DNA of 64,000 nucleotides from Trichobilharzia szidati (GCA_944472155.2 OX235271.1:37560633-37624632); one strand, 5' to 3'. Shown: positions 11,776-24,670, numbered from the stretch's first letter. Program-made: numbers and translations. Notes: generated from the sequence alone by a model not told the origin.

Positions 11776-13302
11776 AAAACAGACAGAAGTATGAGCGTAA
11801 TTTACTTAAGGTATTTCATCTCCTTCATGAATCTCAACGAATGAATAAGAATACGCTATTTGTCTGGAATGTGAAATAACTTTGCACATCACATTTTGGA
11901 TATACTTTACTAGAGATACGATTGAAGCGGAAATTCAAAACAACCGCAAGATATTATTAGATAATAACAATCCTCTAAATTCATTAAATGCTATAGAAGC
12001 ACCAATCAATGAAAAGTTCCATCAGTTATGGCATGTCACCAAATTGATATATATATATATATATATATATATTAAATTTTCCCGTTTAAAAGTGATTGCC
12101 GAACCCTTTCACTAGATGAAGAATCAGAGTAGCACTCTACAGAACTGACTATATAGTTAAGCTCATTATTATGGAGAAGACGGAATTTATGTCGTCCTCT
12201 GAACACTTACAACATTTTGAAGACAGTTTCACTCCACCTATCACAGCGTTTACCAATTTATATGTATGTGTTCACATGGATATAGAGATGGCCCATCAAA
12301 CTCTGAAGGTTAAGGCGTATACCTAAGCACCTGGAAGAACAGATAAAATCACCTATTATTAATTAGCCCTGAAAATAAATGACTAGTCAATTTTAAAAGT
12401 GGCTATACAGTAGATGTGGGTCACATACTTCAATTCCTTGAAACCCTAACCATACAAACACCTTAACATGTTTGATGTATCGAAAATGATTTGTCATTAA
12501 TCCGAGTCCGCCTTAGTAATTCAATTTTAAGACTGGGTCTCCTTTTACGTGATATTACTTCCAGCCCTCATGTTTATTTGTTCTCACCTGTGACATGATC
12601 GAATATTATTGATGGTGATTGTTGTAGGTAGTCCACTCACTGCCTAGCATTCATATCAATTATCCACTGTCCTGTTATTCACTCCTCGCTCTGTGTCCTC
12701 TTCATTTTAATTCATGAGTGATTGTCATCCAGACATTAATAAAAACTTTAAAAAAACACGTAGTTCAGCTGGGAGGCTGTTTCGGACGAAGACAGAAAAC
12801 ACATTCGCTGGAAAGAGACTCTTCGCTGGACTACGTGATTCGCTTCCATCAATCTCATCATCTTAGTCGTTCGTGAGAAAAGAGTATCGGCTTTATCTGA
12901 CGGGTTTTTATCCAATATAAGGTATGGGTCTCTATTAGACGATCTAATTGAATTAATTTGTCAAATAGGGCGTATACTGAATGGTCCTAAATTCTTCGTT
13001 TTTCAAGGTAGCATTTTCCACGGAATTATTTTGTATATATCTAGACTTATAGGACGCGAATATATCTAAAATCCATTGAATACATATGGAGTTCCTGAGA
13101 TTCTGAATGGTGAAATTATTTCAGGCTATTTTTCGAAGTGTAACTTTACGAGAATAAATCTGTGTGGATCAATAGTTTTGAACCTCATTAGTTCAATAGT
13201 TCGGGGTAATGTAATACCTCATGTTTGAAATCCGTTTCCCAACAGAACACCAGAAAATATGAGATCTTGCTGTGCACTTAACTATTTATTTATTTACTTA
13301 TT
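11776..13302. other. No gene recognised; (TA)n tract at 12045-12071
   Basis: AT-rich sequence with a short TA microsatellite. Near 12805-12845 there is a hairpin-like motif (AAAGAGACTCTT, TTCGCTGG) that recurs near 34530, 35670 and 63835. Confidence 0.5.
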
Positions 13303-13483
13303 TTATTAAAGCTTGATTCCACATTGTATTTTGATACAAGTATGGAATTTTCAGCATGTGATATCGGTAGCCAAATTTAGTAGCCTGACCATTGATATCA
13401 GTTGTGCGTTGGCTGGGAATCGAACCCCGGACCATCTGTATTGTCTGCAAGCGTCCTAACCACTTTACCACCGATGCACACAT
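13303..13483 (-). mobile_element. SINE A (tRNA-derived head, tail type A)
   Basis: On the minus strand a tRNA-like head (TGCATCGGTGG, box B GGTTCGATTCC) is followed by tail A ending GTGGAATCAAGCTTTAATAAA. Other copies are at 17.4, 29.9, 36.6 and 41.2 kb. This copy has diverged in the anticodon-arm region. Confidence 0.8.
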
Positions 13484-14164
13484 TATCAGGCTCAAGGACA
13501 TTGCATAAGTGGCTGAACTATTCAAGGATATTGGAAGGAATAATGACCTGAAATATTATCACCGGATTATGTTTCTAACGCTTATTAATAGGTGGAAATA
13601 AGCGCTCACTTCTGAGTCTGTATCAGGCAGCAGGTCAGTACCAAATAATTATATACACTACATAAGATAAACCACTGTTGGAATATTTATTGCCAGCGTG
13701 AGGAGACATCACAAATCGACTGTTCTTGCATTCCCTGCATGTCTTTGGCTGAGTTCTGACAATTACAAGGAAGCAGACAACAGAATGCACTATTTCCTAG
13801 CTTCCGATGATACAAGTAGATGCTAAGGTGGTATTTTGACTTTCGTATAAACACGTTAAGATGTGCCATTGTATTGTCACTGAATTCAAAAGTTAAAATT
13901 GAGACACAACAAATTTAGCCTTTGTGTAAAGTAGTAGTTGTGACTCCAGTTTGATGTCACCTGCATTGAATATCTCTTCCACATGCTTTGTGGATAGTTG
14001 CGTCTGTTGTTTTAAAGTAATGGAGATATTTGAATAAATCTAGTGCATAATAATAATAATAATAATAATAATCACTCTATTCCAAACAGTAGCAAATATA
14101 CAGAATGGAATTTTCGGCGTTTTTATACATATTACAATAATTTAGCTCGTTTTAATAAATGTGT
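13484..14164. other. No gene recognised; (ATA)n at 14048-14072
   Basis: Non-coding AT-rich sequence with a trinucleotide repeat just before the SR2 copy. Confidence 0.5.
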
Positions 14165-15230
14165 AAATACATAATCTCATCCAACAGCTGTAGCACAGTG
14201 CTGCATGCCAAGTAATCCACAAGGGCAAACTCACGGAATCCTTCGAAGTGAGGACAGGAGTATGACAAGGCTGCCTACTATCGCCAATGATTTTCCTGAT
14301 TGCAGTAGACTGGATAATGCGACAAACAGCGGGCAATGAGGAAACAGGCATAAAATGGACTCACACAAAAAACTTGGAGGATCTGGACTTCGCCGATGAT
14401 ATATGTCTGATTTCCCACAAACTGGAAGATATGCAAGCGAAAAGCAACAAGTTGGCAGAAGAAGCATCCAGAGAAGATAGGACTTCCTTCAGGTGAACAT
14501 AGAGAAAACAGAAGTGATGAAGATTCCTGGCCAACACCACCAACAGCAACAACAACAGACAACGATCAGCATAAATGGAAGGAACCTGAAAGAAACAACC
14601 TCCTTTACCCAACTGGGAAGCATCGTTTCAACTACAGGCGGACGGAACTGACGAGGATATCAAAGCAAGAATCGGAAAAGCAAGACAAGCTTTCACTACT
14701 CTCAAGTTTGTGTGGAGGTCAACAGCACTCAGCATCAAACATAAGATCCGGATTTTCAACTCCAATGTGAAGTCAGTGCTACTTAACAAACGGATCAGAG
14801 ACTTGCACTGCGCGTCATAAAGAGCGTCTCAAACAAACTACAGACCTTCATTAACAGTTGTCTTCGCTCAATACCACTCAAGATCAGATGGCCAGCCGGC
14901 CAGAAAAGATCAGCAATAGAGATCTCTGAGGGCGAACCAACCAGGAACCAATTGTGAAAGAAATAGGCAGGAAGAAATGGAGATGGATTGGCCATACTCT
15001 GAGGAAACCATCAAGTGACATCACTAGACAAGTCATTGCTCGAGTGGAACCCGAAAGGGAAGCGGCGAGTTGGACGTCAGTGCGAGGGTGGGAGGAGATG
15101 AAAACGTGTGGGCAGACTTGGAGCCAGGTGAAGACTCTAGCAGAGAACCGAACGAAATGGAGATGCACGGCTGAAGCCCTATGTTCCTCTAGGAATTAAA
15201 GGAAACAATAATAATAATAATATAATAATA
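14165..15230 (+). mobile_element. SR2-type LINE, 5'-truncated
   Basis: The copy begins within the reverse transcriptase and reads CQVIHKGKLTESFEVRTGV, a stop, then QGCLLSPMIFLIAVDWIMRQ and LEDLDFADDICLISHKLEDM, with the catalytic FADD intact. A frameshift follows near 14490. It continues through KTEVMKIPGQ, DEDIKARIGKARQAF, IRIFNSNVKSVLL, RRKWRWIGHTLRKPS-like text and EALCSSRN. The 3' tail is a run of AATAAT repeats at 15205-15235. The stop and frameshift make it non-functional. Confidence 0.9.
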
Positions 15231-15765
15231 TACATACATAAAACTTAAAATAGTAATAATGATATTAATATTAATAATGAAACCACTATAAACAGACTGT
15301 TGGTGTAAACATAATGAAGTATAAGAAGGTAGTATCATAGATAATACATGTAATAATAATAATCTTTCCTCACACTTTAAAGTTCAGTTACTGACTTAAA
15401 AGGTTAATAAGTTCTTATCTGATATTTGACTCTCTCTTCACACAAACCCGTCCTACATAAGGTATGGTGGAATTTTTATACATTTTAGTGTACGAGCGTA
15501 ACTTCCTACAAAGTTTCTTCTGGTTTTACCCGAAGATGAACTACAGGAGACAGTTGAGAATAAAGAGGATATTTTCAGTATCAGACAAAATAGTTTTAGC
15601 CAACTACTTGCAAGACACTTCACTAACCCTACTCAAAATCTTCAATTTTCTGCATAATATGACATAGTCGTTTTTGAGAAGCCCAGGGAATAATAAGTGG
15701 AGTGAATAATAAAGAGGAATGGGCAGAATAAATAAATTAAAAAAAATTGTAAGAGAAGATGTTGA
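15231..15765. other. No gene recognised
   Basis: AT-rich sequence. A short open frame at 15464-15667 shows no recognisable domain. Confidence 0.5.
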
Positions 15766-17414
15766 CTTATGTCAGAAGGTCTCAACTTCTTTATTGTAAA
15801 GGGTCAAACGAAGAATTTTCTTGGGAATCAACACTATAGGAGACGACCAACAGAAATTCGAAGAGAACCTGACGCCGACGTGAGAGATATTCTATTTGTT
15901 CCCTATCATAGTGCTGTCGATATTCAAGGAATCATGCAACTGAATCAGTCCACGCAAGTCTTGTTCGCATGTGAAACTAAAATCAACAATATGACACTTA
16001 GGTGGGTTTAGTTTAAGACCATTTGGGTGAAACCATTTGTAAACTTCAGACAAGAATCCAGTTATACGAGAACAATCCAATGCAGAAACTACTGGAAGAG
16101 AAATGTTTATGTCATCAGCATATTTAATAGAGTTAGTTTTGGAAAAATATGGAAGATCATGCAAAAAGAAAGAAGAAAGGAATGGAGAGAGTACAGCGCC
16201 TCGGGGCACACCAGTTTCCGTTAGAAACGAAGTGGAGTACCTTGCATTCAAAACAGTGTGTTTATTTCCACTCGAAAAATAAGAAGACAGCCATTTTGTC
16301 ACTCAGTAATCACTGCTTACTGAAATCAGCTAGCTTAGTAAAAGTGCCGAAGGGATAGAGTCAAAAGCAGCAGGAGGATCGAGCAAACTTTGCACCTTCA
16401 TCAAGACTTGAAACAGTGTTGTGGTGGAATATAACGACATCATCTAATGTGCTTCTACTGCGTTTGTAAGTGAACTGCTTTGGGACATTAAAAGATTTCA
16501 GAGAAGGTTTAAGAACAAGTAAGAGAAGTTTCTCCCTCGTATCCAAAGTTGTAGACCTGATAGCTATTGGCTTGAACTTTAGACCTGATCCAGAAGATGA
16601 CTTTGGTATAGGCACTACCTTTACTTCTTTTCTGGCTCCAGATACTATATCCCTATGGAGGGACGCATTACAGATCTGAAAAAGGGGATAACACAAAATA
16701 TCAGAACACTTTTGAAGCGAAATGCTTGATTCACCATCGGGTCCTAGGTTGTATGATGCATTTAGGGATTTGAGACATGTTAATTCATCCTTTTCACTAA
16801 AACCAGGGAAATATTAGTTTACACCTGGTCCAGTCACATTAGCTTGTGTCATTATTCAAAATCTATTTAAGGCATTTACATCAGGATAAACACCAACTGA
16901 AATTTGTTTTCTGCTTGTAAGTTGATTAAAAAGTTTCCAGATGTTAGGAGCATTGTTACACGATATAACTTTTTCATCATCTGTCCCATTTACTCTTTGT
17001 AGTTCAGACTTGATCAGAGAGTTCATTGTTCGAACACCTGCATTATCATGCCATTTATACAAATTCTCTTTTTCACTTCTAAGCTTTCTTAGTTGTGGAG
17101 AAGAGATCCTATCGAATCTCGTGAACAGTGAGTGTTTCAGTAGGACAGCAAATGCCCAAACAGAACTTGAGATAGCGGGTGATGTTAGAGACAGTAACAA
17201 CTTACACTTCGTCAAAGAATAGGTCTAAGTCGGTATCATCCAACATACATCTTAGTGCTTGAATATTGTCGTGTGAATAGGAGTTGTTCTTGAATTTCCT
17301 TTGTTCCGTGAACAAAGGCCTTCCTGTGTAAGTTGCCATACACTTTCGGTAAATAACGAATAATTCAGTGGTTAGAATTCAGCAATGGAGCTCTCCTTCC
17401 AACCTCATATATGT

Positions 17415-17590
17415 GTGCGTCGGCGGCACAGTTGTTAGGACTCTCGCCGACCATGCACATGGTACGGGGTCCGATCTCCCGCTATCTATGGTCGGCCTGC
17501 AAAATTTGGGTTACCGAGATCACATGCTTAAAATTCCATACCTGTACCAAGAGATACGGTGTGGCATCAAGCTGTAATCAAAAAATATCC
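17415..17590 (+). mobile_element. SINE A inserted in the minus-strand LINE
   Basis: The tRNA-like head starts GTGCGTCGGCGGCACAG and lacks a few bases after box B. Tail A follows (GGTCGGCCTGCAAAATTTGG ... GCATCAAGCTGTAATCAAAA). It interrupts the endonuclease-RT linker of the surrounding LINE, so it is younger than that LINE. Confidence 0.85.
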
Positions 17591-17854
17591 AAAAAACAAT
17601 CGCTTATGGAAACCAAGTCTAGAGTTTTGTATAGACAAGTGTTGAATTTAACCATGTTCTCATGATCAAGCGATGTGAGAAAGCTGTGATCGCAAGAATT
17701 AAAGTCCGAAAAGACTAGTGACGAAGAATTTCCAAAAACAGGAGCAGCAGATTTGTCTGAGAAGGTCGATATGTCGGAGGAACTGCAGTCTGGAGTCATA
17801 TCAACACTGGTTACGTGTATATTGGAATATTAAATTAAGTGCTTTAGACGACTC

Positions 17855-18845
17855 CTAACACTGATGCAGTCTATGCTGACTGTCATTGGAAAACTTAAAA
17901 CATACATGACTAGATGTAAACCATTTTGTATGAAAAAACGTGGCTACACCTCCACCATGCTTTTTCTTTGAACTATGTCTTTCCTGACGGAAAGTTTTGT
18001 ATCCACTTAATGAGATTAGATCGTCGTCATATTTCTGTTCCTGTTGGCCAGGTGGGGTTAGGTGAATAACCACACTTGGGTCTTGTATGCGTGTTTCTGA
18101 AACACAACATACATCAATGGCTCGGGATGCCAGAGTCTTGGCTAGTGATGCTTGTTGTCCTATTTGGCAAAGTGTCCTAACATTAAATGCTCCTACATGA
18201 AATTGGTGGCGTGGCTTTAGGAGACTATCGATGGTGGCTTTTTGGCTTCCATCGTTATCAGTGCACACAAAGTGAAAAGGAAGTGAAGAGCCATCAAGTA
18301 GAGGAATTGCATTAGTAGAAGGAAGGCAGGATAATAGAGATGAAGATGGAGACAAAGATGAGTGAGGATTAGAGAGGTTTCGCGTGCACTTCGGATTGTG
18401 AGGGCGATTGTTACTTCCTGGCTGCCCACACCATGGAAGTTGGTTGCGTGACCGCAGAGCCCAGGGGACAACTGCTTGAGGCCGGTCACACGCGGCCTGT
18501 TTTTGTTTGTTCTTTTTTATTTGGTGTGTCTCAGTAGCATATTTATCACTTCTGCCCTGTGACACGGCAGCAGGAAGCGCGGTCGTTGTTAATCCGGGCC
18601 CCGACCGATCCGGCATGATATTTTGTGACATGGCTCAAAATCGTTGTCAATGGCTTACGCAGATGTATTCAGTCTCTGTAATCTTTCATATTCCTTTCTA
18701 CCATTACTCATTCTGTTCCACTCTTATACTTGTCAAGACTCTATTGATTCTCTTCATCACTCATTTTCTTGTCTACCTTTGTGTGCTCTTTGGACCGTGG
18801 TAACTGGAACTGCTGCACTTCGGTGCCAAGTTCTATGTTGAATCC
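17855..18845. mobile_element. RTE-2 LINE insertion with inverted 5' segment
   Basis: Segment 17855-18626 on the minus strand is the 5' part of the element: an N-terminal leader, then HVGAFNVRTLCQIGQQASLA and DVCCVSETRIQDPS, the start of an endonuclease domain with its catalytic Glu. Segment 18627-18845 on the plus strand is the 3' end, beginning GACATGGCTCAAAATCG, as at 11548. The element's 5' end abuts the 3' segment, which is the arrangement left by twin-primed LINE insertion. The inserted piece splits the endonuclease of the minus-strand LINE between its ETW and DFN boxes. An (AGCC)n stretch at 18844-18859 marks the right edge. Confidence 0.7.
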
Positions 18846-19030
18846 AGCCAGCCAGCCAGCGTCATATTTCTGGTGAAGCCAAGTTTCTTGTATAGCTAAA
18901 ACACCAACATTTCCATACACACTTGAGGGTATTAGATATTGGAAGTAGTCCACTTTGTTAGGCAGGGACCTGTAGCTAGTGCTAACAACTTCGGCGACAG
19001 TGACACTATTAATTTCTGTACACTTCAATG

Positions 19031-19537
19031 CACGCTACCAACTACCATGATGTTTTTTCCTCAATTTTTGAGAATGACTCGACGCTATGGGTTGAAAAAA
19101 CTTTGAAAATATGCGATGACAAATAACAATACGATATGAAGACATTTTTGACTGATTAAAACCAAAATATATGGGAGCAAATAGAGGCAAAATGTAAGTG
19201 GATGGAAAATGGTAGTTTTCGATAGTCAAAAGTTCATGGGTGGCCTATTAGGTTAGTAGCCATCTTGCTGAGTCTGTCGATGAATACAGTGATAAAATGA
19301 AATAGTCCAGAGTACGTATGCGTCCAAATAAATAAAGGATTTTCATTGTAAAGAGTAATTCAGAAATGATGTACGATTTCAATTCAGATTGCAATCGACT
19401 CCGGTGTCGCCTCCCAGCTGAAATTACAAGTGGCCTAAACTCTTTGTGTCTGATTTTATTCGTGAAAACCGGAGGTCTGGAATTGTTCCGGGTGGTAATT
19501 GGTAATAAAGGAAAACCTCTGAAGCCAACTAATCACC

Positions 19538-19599
<62 letters not shown>

Positions 19600-19824
19600 G
19601 ATTATATCACATTGGTGACAAAACGAGGGTTGGGACTTACGGTTGCCTATGTTTTCATATTCATCACCACACTACTCTCAAGTAGCCAAAAGTCAAATTA
19701 CAAAGTTTTCACTGATGAACTAAATGTTTCAGCGGTGACCATTCCGTTTTCAGAGATTTTATCTTCATAACTGTACGATCATATTTATAGATTAAGAGGC
19801 GAAATAATGCATTGCAACAAGTTT
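19031..19824. repeat. Non-coding; long (TA)n microsatellite at 19542-19597
   Basis: About 28 uninterrupted TA units lie at 19542-19597. Nothing coding is recognised around them. Confidence 0.8.
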
Positions 19825-21172
19825 GGCATCACAGGGAATAAAAAGACAGTTGCAGCGAAGAAAATTTTCTTTTCGACGAAGGCATCATCTAGGCTGTACA
19901 TTCGTGTATTTATGTCATATACAAAAAGCATACAGGGAATGGACAATTCATCAAATTTTAAAGGTTCGTGCCCCTAAGCAGAAAGAGGAACTTAATATAC
20001 GCTCTTTCCTCGAGGATTCGGAAGATATGCAGCGAGGAATTGATTGAAGAAGAACTGCGTAATCTCCGAAAAACCCTGGTGGAAAACGGTTTCCCGCCCA
20101 GGTTCATAGACAAAAATCTCAAATCTAAGAAGACTTCAGAACAAGTCCAATCCGTTCCAAAGAAAATACTTCAGCTTAATCTAGAATTCAAAGATGATAT
20201 TGAAGCAGAAATCCTTCGCAAACGCCTCTCCAAATCGCTAAGGAAAACATACTTCACCGCAAGCCTACGACTGACGTTTTCCTGCAAGAAACTGTTCAAC
20301 CAGAACGCGAAAGACAAACTGTCGCATTGAGCCACCTCAACGTGCATATACCAGTTTACTTGCTCTTGTGGAGCTGAGTACATCGGCCGTACCATGCGCC
20401 GACTTGGAAAACGCGCTCGTGAACACTGCCCAGCCTGGCTAGTAAATGAAGACACAAAACGTGTATACAGTTCAGTGACAGAACATCTGGTCAACTCAGG
20501 AAATTCAGCGGCTTTCGAAAAGTCCTTCAAAGTAATATACAAGATTCAATCAAACTTACCAAAGGGAGTGAAATCAAGACATCGGGGTATAGCTGAGGCG
20601 TTAGCTATCCAAAAGCTCAAACCCACACTTTGTATCCAAAAGAAATACGTCCAACCCCTGTCCATGCCATGGCCATCATAAACAGGTAAATTTTTTTAAT
20701 AATGACCATCCCATCGCCTTTCTTATCTAAACTTCCTGTTTGTTCATGTTATTTTAAGTTTTTCTTAATCCTTGTCTACACTACCATATTTTCATATCCA
20801 CACTTCCTCTTTATTTTGCCATTTTACTATTTCTACATATTTAATCCCTGATTGCATAAACAGTTATTCATCACATTAGTTTCTTATCCAAGCATCCTGT
20901 ATATTTTGTTATTTCTACATTTCTAACCCCCAATTGCACAATGTCAATCTTCTTAGTTATTATGCTACTTTGTTTAAGTTTTACCCGCCCCCCTGTTTAT
21001 TATGGCATTCTAATTCCTTATTGTAATTTTTATTAATTTGACTCTTAACCGGAAATTATTCTGGAACTTTCCCATCCATTTGATATAAATACACGAATTT
21101 ACAGCCTAGATGATGACTTCGTCGAAAAGAAAATTTTCTTCGCTGCAACTGTCTTTTTATTCCCTATGATCA
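19825..21172 (+). mobile_element. Penelope-like element, truncated, with short inverted ends
   Basis: The ends at 19831-19900 and 21098-21170 are inverted copies (both carry the GAAGAAAATTTTCTTC palindrome next to GCAACTGTC/GACAGTTGC). Between them, plus-strand coding in two or three frames gives the region after the reverse transcriptase (RRICSEELIEEELRNL, LVENGFPPRFIDKNL, LSKSLRKTYFTASLRLTFSC). A GIY-YIG-type domain follows (CIYQFTCSCGAEYIGRTMRR) and then the C-terminal AEALAIQKLKPTLCIQKK, ending in a stop at 20681. The reverse-transcriptase core is missing. Frameshifts near 20040 and 20330 disable it. Confidence 0.85.
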
Positions 21173-21536
21173 AACGTGTATATTCCGAAGTTTGGTATCG
21201 ACAGTTATCAATCACAAATTCATTTGAAATAAGAATACATAAAGATGATATTGGCAAAATGATAACCTCCCGCTCAAAGTAGTCTCAATTTCGAAAGCCT
21301 GATGGTGGATAGGATACAAGAGAAATGATAAATGGACAAATCATACGGATTTCGAGATGAGTAAACAGAAAGGTGAGATATAGAAGAAAACCCCCCATTT
21401 AAATATTTAGGCAGCAGAAGGATTCAACGAAGAAGTATTTACTCTTCAATTAGATTCTCATCTCCTGCTCTACTCTGATGTATATATATGTATAGCATTT
21501 TTAGTACAGTACACAACAGTTCATCAATCAAGTATC
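21173..21536. other. No gene recognised
   Basis: AT-rich sequence without an identifiable feature. Confidence 0.5.
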
Positions 21537-21775
21537 TTTGTTTTTTTATTCCTTCACGTTCCCCAGTGGAACATAGGGCTTAAAGCTAGAGGCTTGAAGT
21601 TTCTTTAGCAGTGTTTATTTTTACAGGATGAGGTTGCTAGCCTCATGCCCAACCTTTCCCCCTTACCACCTTTATTTCTGGCTTAGCGAGGTAAAGGAGT
21701 GCGTCGGCAGGGGATCGAACCCCGGACCATGTGCATGGTCGGCGAGCATCCTAACTACTATGCCACCGACGCACT
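21537..21775 (-). mobile_element. SINE B (tRNA-derived head, SR2-like tail), full length
   Basis: On the minus strand the head begins GTGCGTCGGTGGCATAG at 21775, with box B GGTTCGATCCCC, and its acceptor-like ends pair (GCGTCGG with CCGACGC). A body with CTCGCTAAGCCAGAAATAAA follows, then a tail with CCCTATGTTCCACTGGGGAA and A-rich end at 21540. The last 40 bp resemble the 3' end of the SR2 LINEs here. Other copies are at 38.4 and 58.7 kb. Confidence 0.9.
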
Positions 21776-23235
21776 AGCTATTTGTTGGTTAACAGTAATT
21801 AGCCAGTATCAACATGTCAATGGGGTGATATTTAAGGAAGCAAATTAATACACACACTTGAGGGGTAGAAATGATTACTACAAGTGGATGCTCAATGCAC
21901 CATTTTGGTAAAATCGAAGAGTTATTCAGGAATAAGCGAGCGTTCAAGTTGAAAAAGTCACAGCTAACTAAAGAAAAAAATTGGACTATGATAACTTCTA
22001 ATTAAAAAAGAAATTGACTGAAAAAACTATAAAATAATTTAGACGATTGTAAATTACAAAAGGCTCAGTGGAAATCGAAGTGGAACGGTTTAAACATTCA
22101 TGTAATGATGCCCAAGTTATGGATATTGATTATACGAATCTATAATGAACATGATGGCATCACTTCTTCAGGCGGATGCCCATGCCTTCAGTTATGTGTA
22201 GAAGACGAATTTGTAAAAGAAATTTAACACTAGTAGAGATGCGATAAATAAATTTAAATGCAGCATTACCATCAACAGTAGGCTGACTGCATACAAGGTG
22301 TGCTAAAACAGGGCCAGGAATAAGTTTTAGTCACTAGCTTCACCATGCGGGCGCTGGAAAATTTTTCGAAGAAATCAGAAGATACAAGTGCTAGTAATGT
22401 GTGAGGAGAGTATTTGGAATGGAAATGGACTATCGAATTTGTTAACTGGGCAGTCAATAATCAATAATGCTCTGGTCAACTGGACTACAAGGACGAGCAC
22501 ATCGAGAGATGTCAGCAACAGCCGCCACTGCTCTTATGTAGTCGGAATCAGTCTCATCCAGGATGTATCATACAGCAAGATTTAAGTGAGAATGCAGGGA
22601 AGGAGATTACAGTTTTCCAATTCTACGAACAGTGCATATCAAGAGAAGAAGTACGAAAATCAGAACAAGCGATTCAGTGAATAGTTCTGTTTCAGCGAAT
22701 CCATCATCAAGCTGTCCAAACCTTTATGTATTTATATATGGCTTTTGATGTTAACGTGAACTCTCACAAACATAATTGGCCATGCACTCTAAAATATAGT
22801 TCGCGAAATGTGTAAATTTCAAGAGAGTGTAGGAATGGTAAGATCAGTGAGCAGTTGAAACATCGCACATCAAAGTGATAACTGTTATATGACAACATTG
22901 GAAAAATCATTTTGGGTCAAATAAACCCAGGTGTCAAGTGAGATAATACCGGAAGTTGTTCAGAGTAAAATTATTCACGATAGTAATAACAATAGACATA
23001 ATATGGGAGGGATATGCAAATCGAATAGAGGAAGAGAGAGAAAAATTAGTGGCACCAGAGTGTGGATGGCGATTATCACACTTCGTTGCCAAGAGACTCC
23101 TCACTGAATCACTTGTCTCCCAAGAAGCTATAATTGCATAGGGAACTGTGATCATTACTGAACAAAACGCCAAATGGTGACATCAAAATCCCAATGGATG
23201 ACATGAGTGTCAGCTGAAATGGGAGCAGGCAACAA
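21776..23235. other. No gene recognised
   Basis: AT-rich sequence. Near 22695-22725 there is a short match (TTCAGCGAATCCATCATCAAG) to the dispersed repeat at 35.66 and 63.83 kb. Confidence 0.5.
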
Positions 23236-23239
23236 TGCA

Positions 23240-23775
23240 GGCAGAGAATGCCTAATATAATCCTCATTATCCTGGAGAGGTTAACGGATGCTGTAGATGC
23301 CAGGCTCGAACCGTATCATACTGGATTAAGGATCAAATCTCAGCTCTTCACGACATCATGGAACACAGCATAGAATGACAGTGAAATCTCTAACTGAACT
23401 TTATACACTCTGATGGGGCGTTGGGTGAGGTGGACCATGAAACCTCTTCAACACTGAAGAGTGCAGTGACACAAACATTCATCAATCCCATTCAGTAGCA
23501 ACATGACGATGTCTCATGCCAGGTGATTCACACAGGAAAGCTCAACAAAGCTGTTGAAGTGAGAACAGGATTGAATAAGACAAAACTGCCTACTGGGAGT
23601 GGTGACACTCGTGATCGTGGTCGACTGGATCATGCGAAAGACCGTATGTGGGAGGCAAGAAGACTGAAACACGTTGGATAGGGAAGAAGACTCCAGACGA
23701 CTAGGACCTCACCGATGATTTGCGTCTAGTGTCACATAAACTTGTAAGTGTTGTAGTAGGGACATTCTGACTCGC
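23240..23775 (+). mobile_element. SR2-type LINE relic, heavily mutated
   Basis: Plus-strand text in shifting frames resembles SR2 reverse transcriptase: NIILIILERLTDAVDARL, IHTGKLNKAVEVRTGL, and DDLRLVSHKL near 23710. The FADD box is partly lost. Many stops show that this is an old copy. Confidence 0.6.
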
Positions 23776-24660
23776 TGAAATGGATGAATATCTGACAGTG
23801 GAGTACTGAATAGCATCAAACCTTCATCCCATATTCCACTGCCAACCACCAATGAACAAATAACACCAATGAAATAAACAGTACTCCTATGAAATACCCT
23901 GTGATCATTTATCATCATCACTCTGAACAACCTGAACAACCGTGTGTCATTCATCACCAATCAGTTTACATCTCCATATTTTGTTAGTATGAGTTCATTT
24001 ATCATCGCTCATTTCCACTTTCTTCCTGATGGCAGGCCACCAGCTTGAGAAATTCTATGCATCACCCACCGTTTCATATTACATAAAACGATTAGCTTGT
24101 GAGCAGTGAAATGAATGTGTAGAGGACAAAGCTCTAGAATAAGAGATATGAAAAGGTGAATACAAACTGAAGTGATGAATCAAGATTTGTACTCTTCCAC
24201 AAATCACTGTAGGAATGTGACCTGAAATGAATTTGTCACAAAATAACAGATAAACTAATAGCTTGCCAACGAGAATCGGATCACTGTAATCAATGCAACA
24301 AGAGTGGCTGGCATACCTCATCACATCACAGAGTTTTGTTTCACCGTAATGGGTAGTATAGAGGCTTGTTCTCTGTTTCAGTGGGCGCACTCAAATAACA
24401 CATAGTTAGTTAAACGTGAATACTCAGTAAAATGTTGAACCAACATTTGTACTTTTCCATATAACAAACATAATGCTTACCTGATCACATATACGCTGAT
24501 CGCAGAAGGCTCAGTGTCTCTGAGAAAAATATTTTTCACATAAACACCATAATGAAAGGAATCTATTAATTAGTAAGGATAAGAATTCACTGCATCACCT
24601 TAACTTGACCCATTCATTCACTTTGTTCAATTTAAGGTGAATTTGTAATCTTCTTTCCAC
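23776..24660. other. No gene recognised
   Basis: Non-coding sequence upstream of the secreted-protein gene. Confidence 0.5.
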
Positions 24661-24670
24661 CGTCGTAAAG

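Larger units (their letters stand above)
15770..19030 (-). mobile_element. Second non-LTR LINE (CR1-like), decayed and twice interrupted
   Basis: Read on the minus strand from about 19028, the element has an endonuclease start (SLPNKVDYFQYL, AIQETWLHQKYDAGW), and after an insertion the FSDFNSCD box near 17710. After a second insertion come LRKLRSEKENLYKWH, LFNQLTSRKQISVGVYP, SRSTLDDVVIFHHN and LSPFLSSFFLHDLP with SIKYADDINISL (YADD catalytic box) near 16125. It fades at about 15770 (RFSSNFCWSPIVLIPKK). Stops and frameshifts are frequent. The interruptions are SINE A at 17415-17590 and RTE-2 at 17855-18845. The clade is inferred. Confidence 0.8.

Noticed and set aside
12041..12071. Short microsatellites considered as CRISPR-like or satellite arrays
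   Set aside because: They are simple TA, CA or ATT tracts without spaced repeats.
21100..21165. Hammerhead-like string in a PLE end (GATGATGA, TTCG, GAAAAG, TTCGCTG)
   Set aside because: The core has A in place of C3 with extra bases, and stem II would begin with a C-C mismatch. Related copies instead conserve a TTCG-N-CGAA hairpin, so it is not called a ribozyme.
21690..21775. tRNA gene candidates (here, and at 29.9, 41.2 and 62.7 kb)
   Set aside because: All are heads of SINEs with attached tails and anticodon arms unlike a functional tRNA; no stand-alone tRNA gene is seen.
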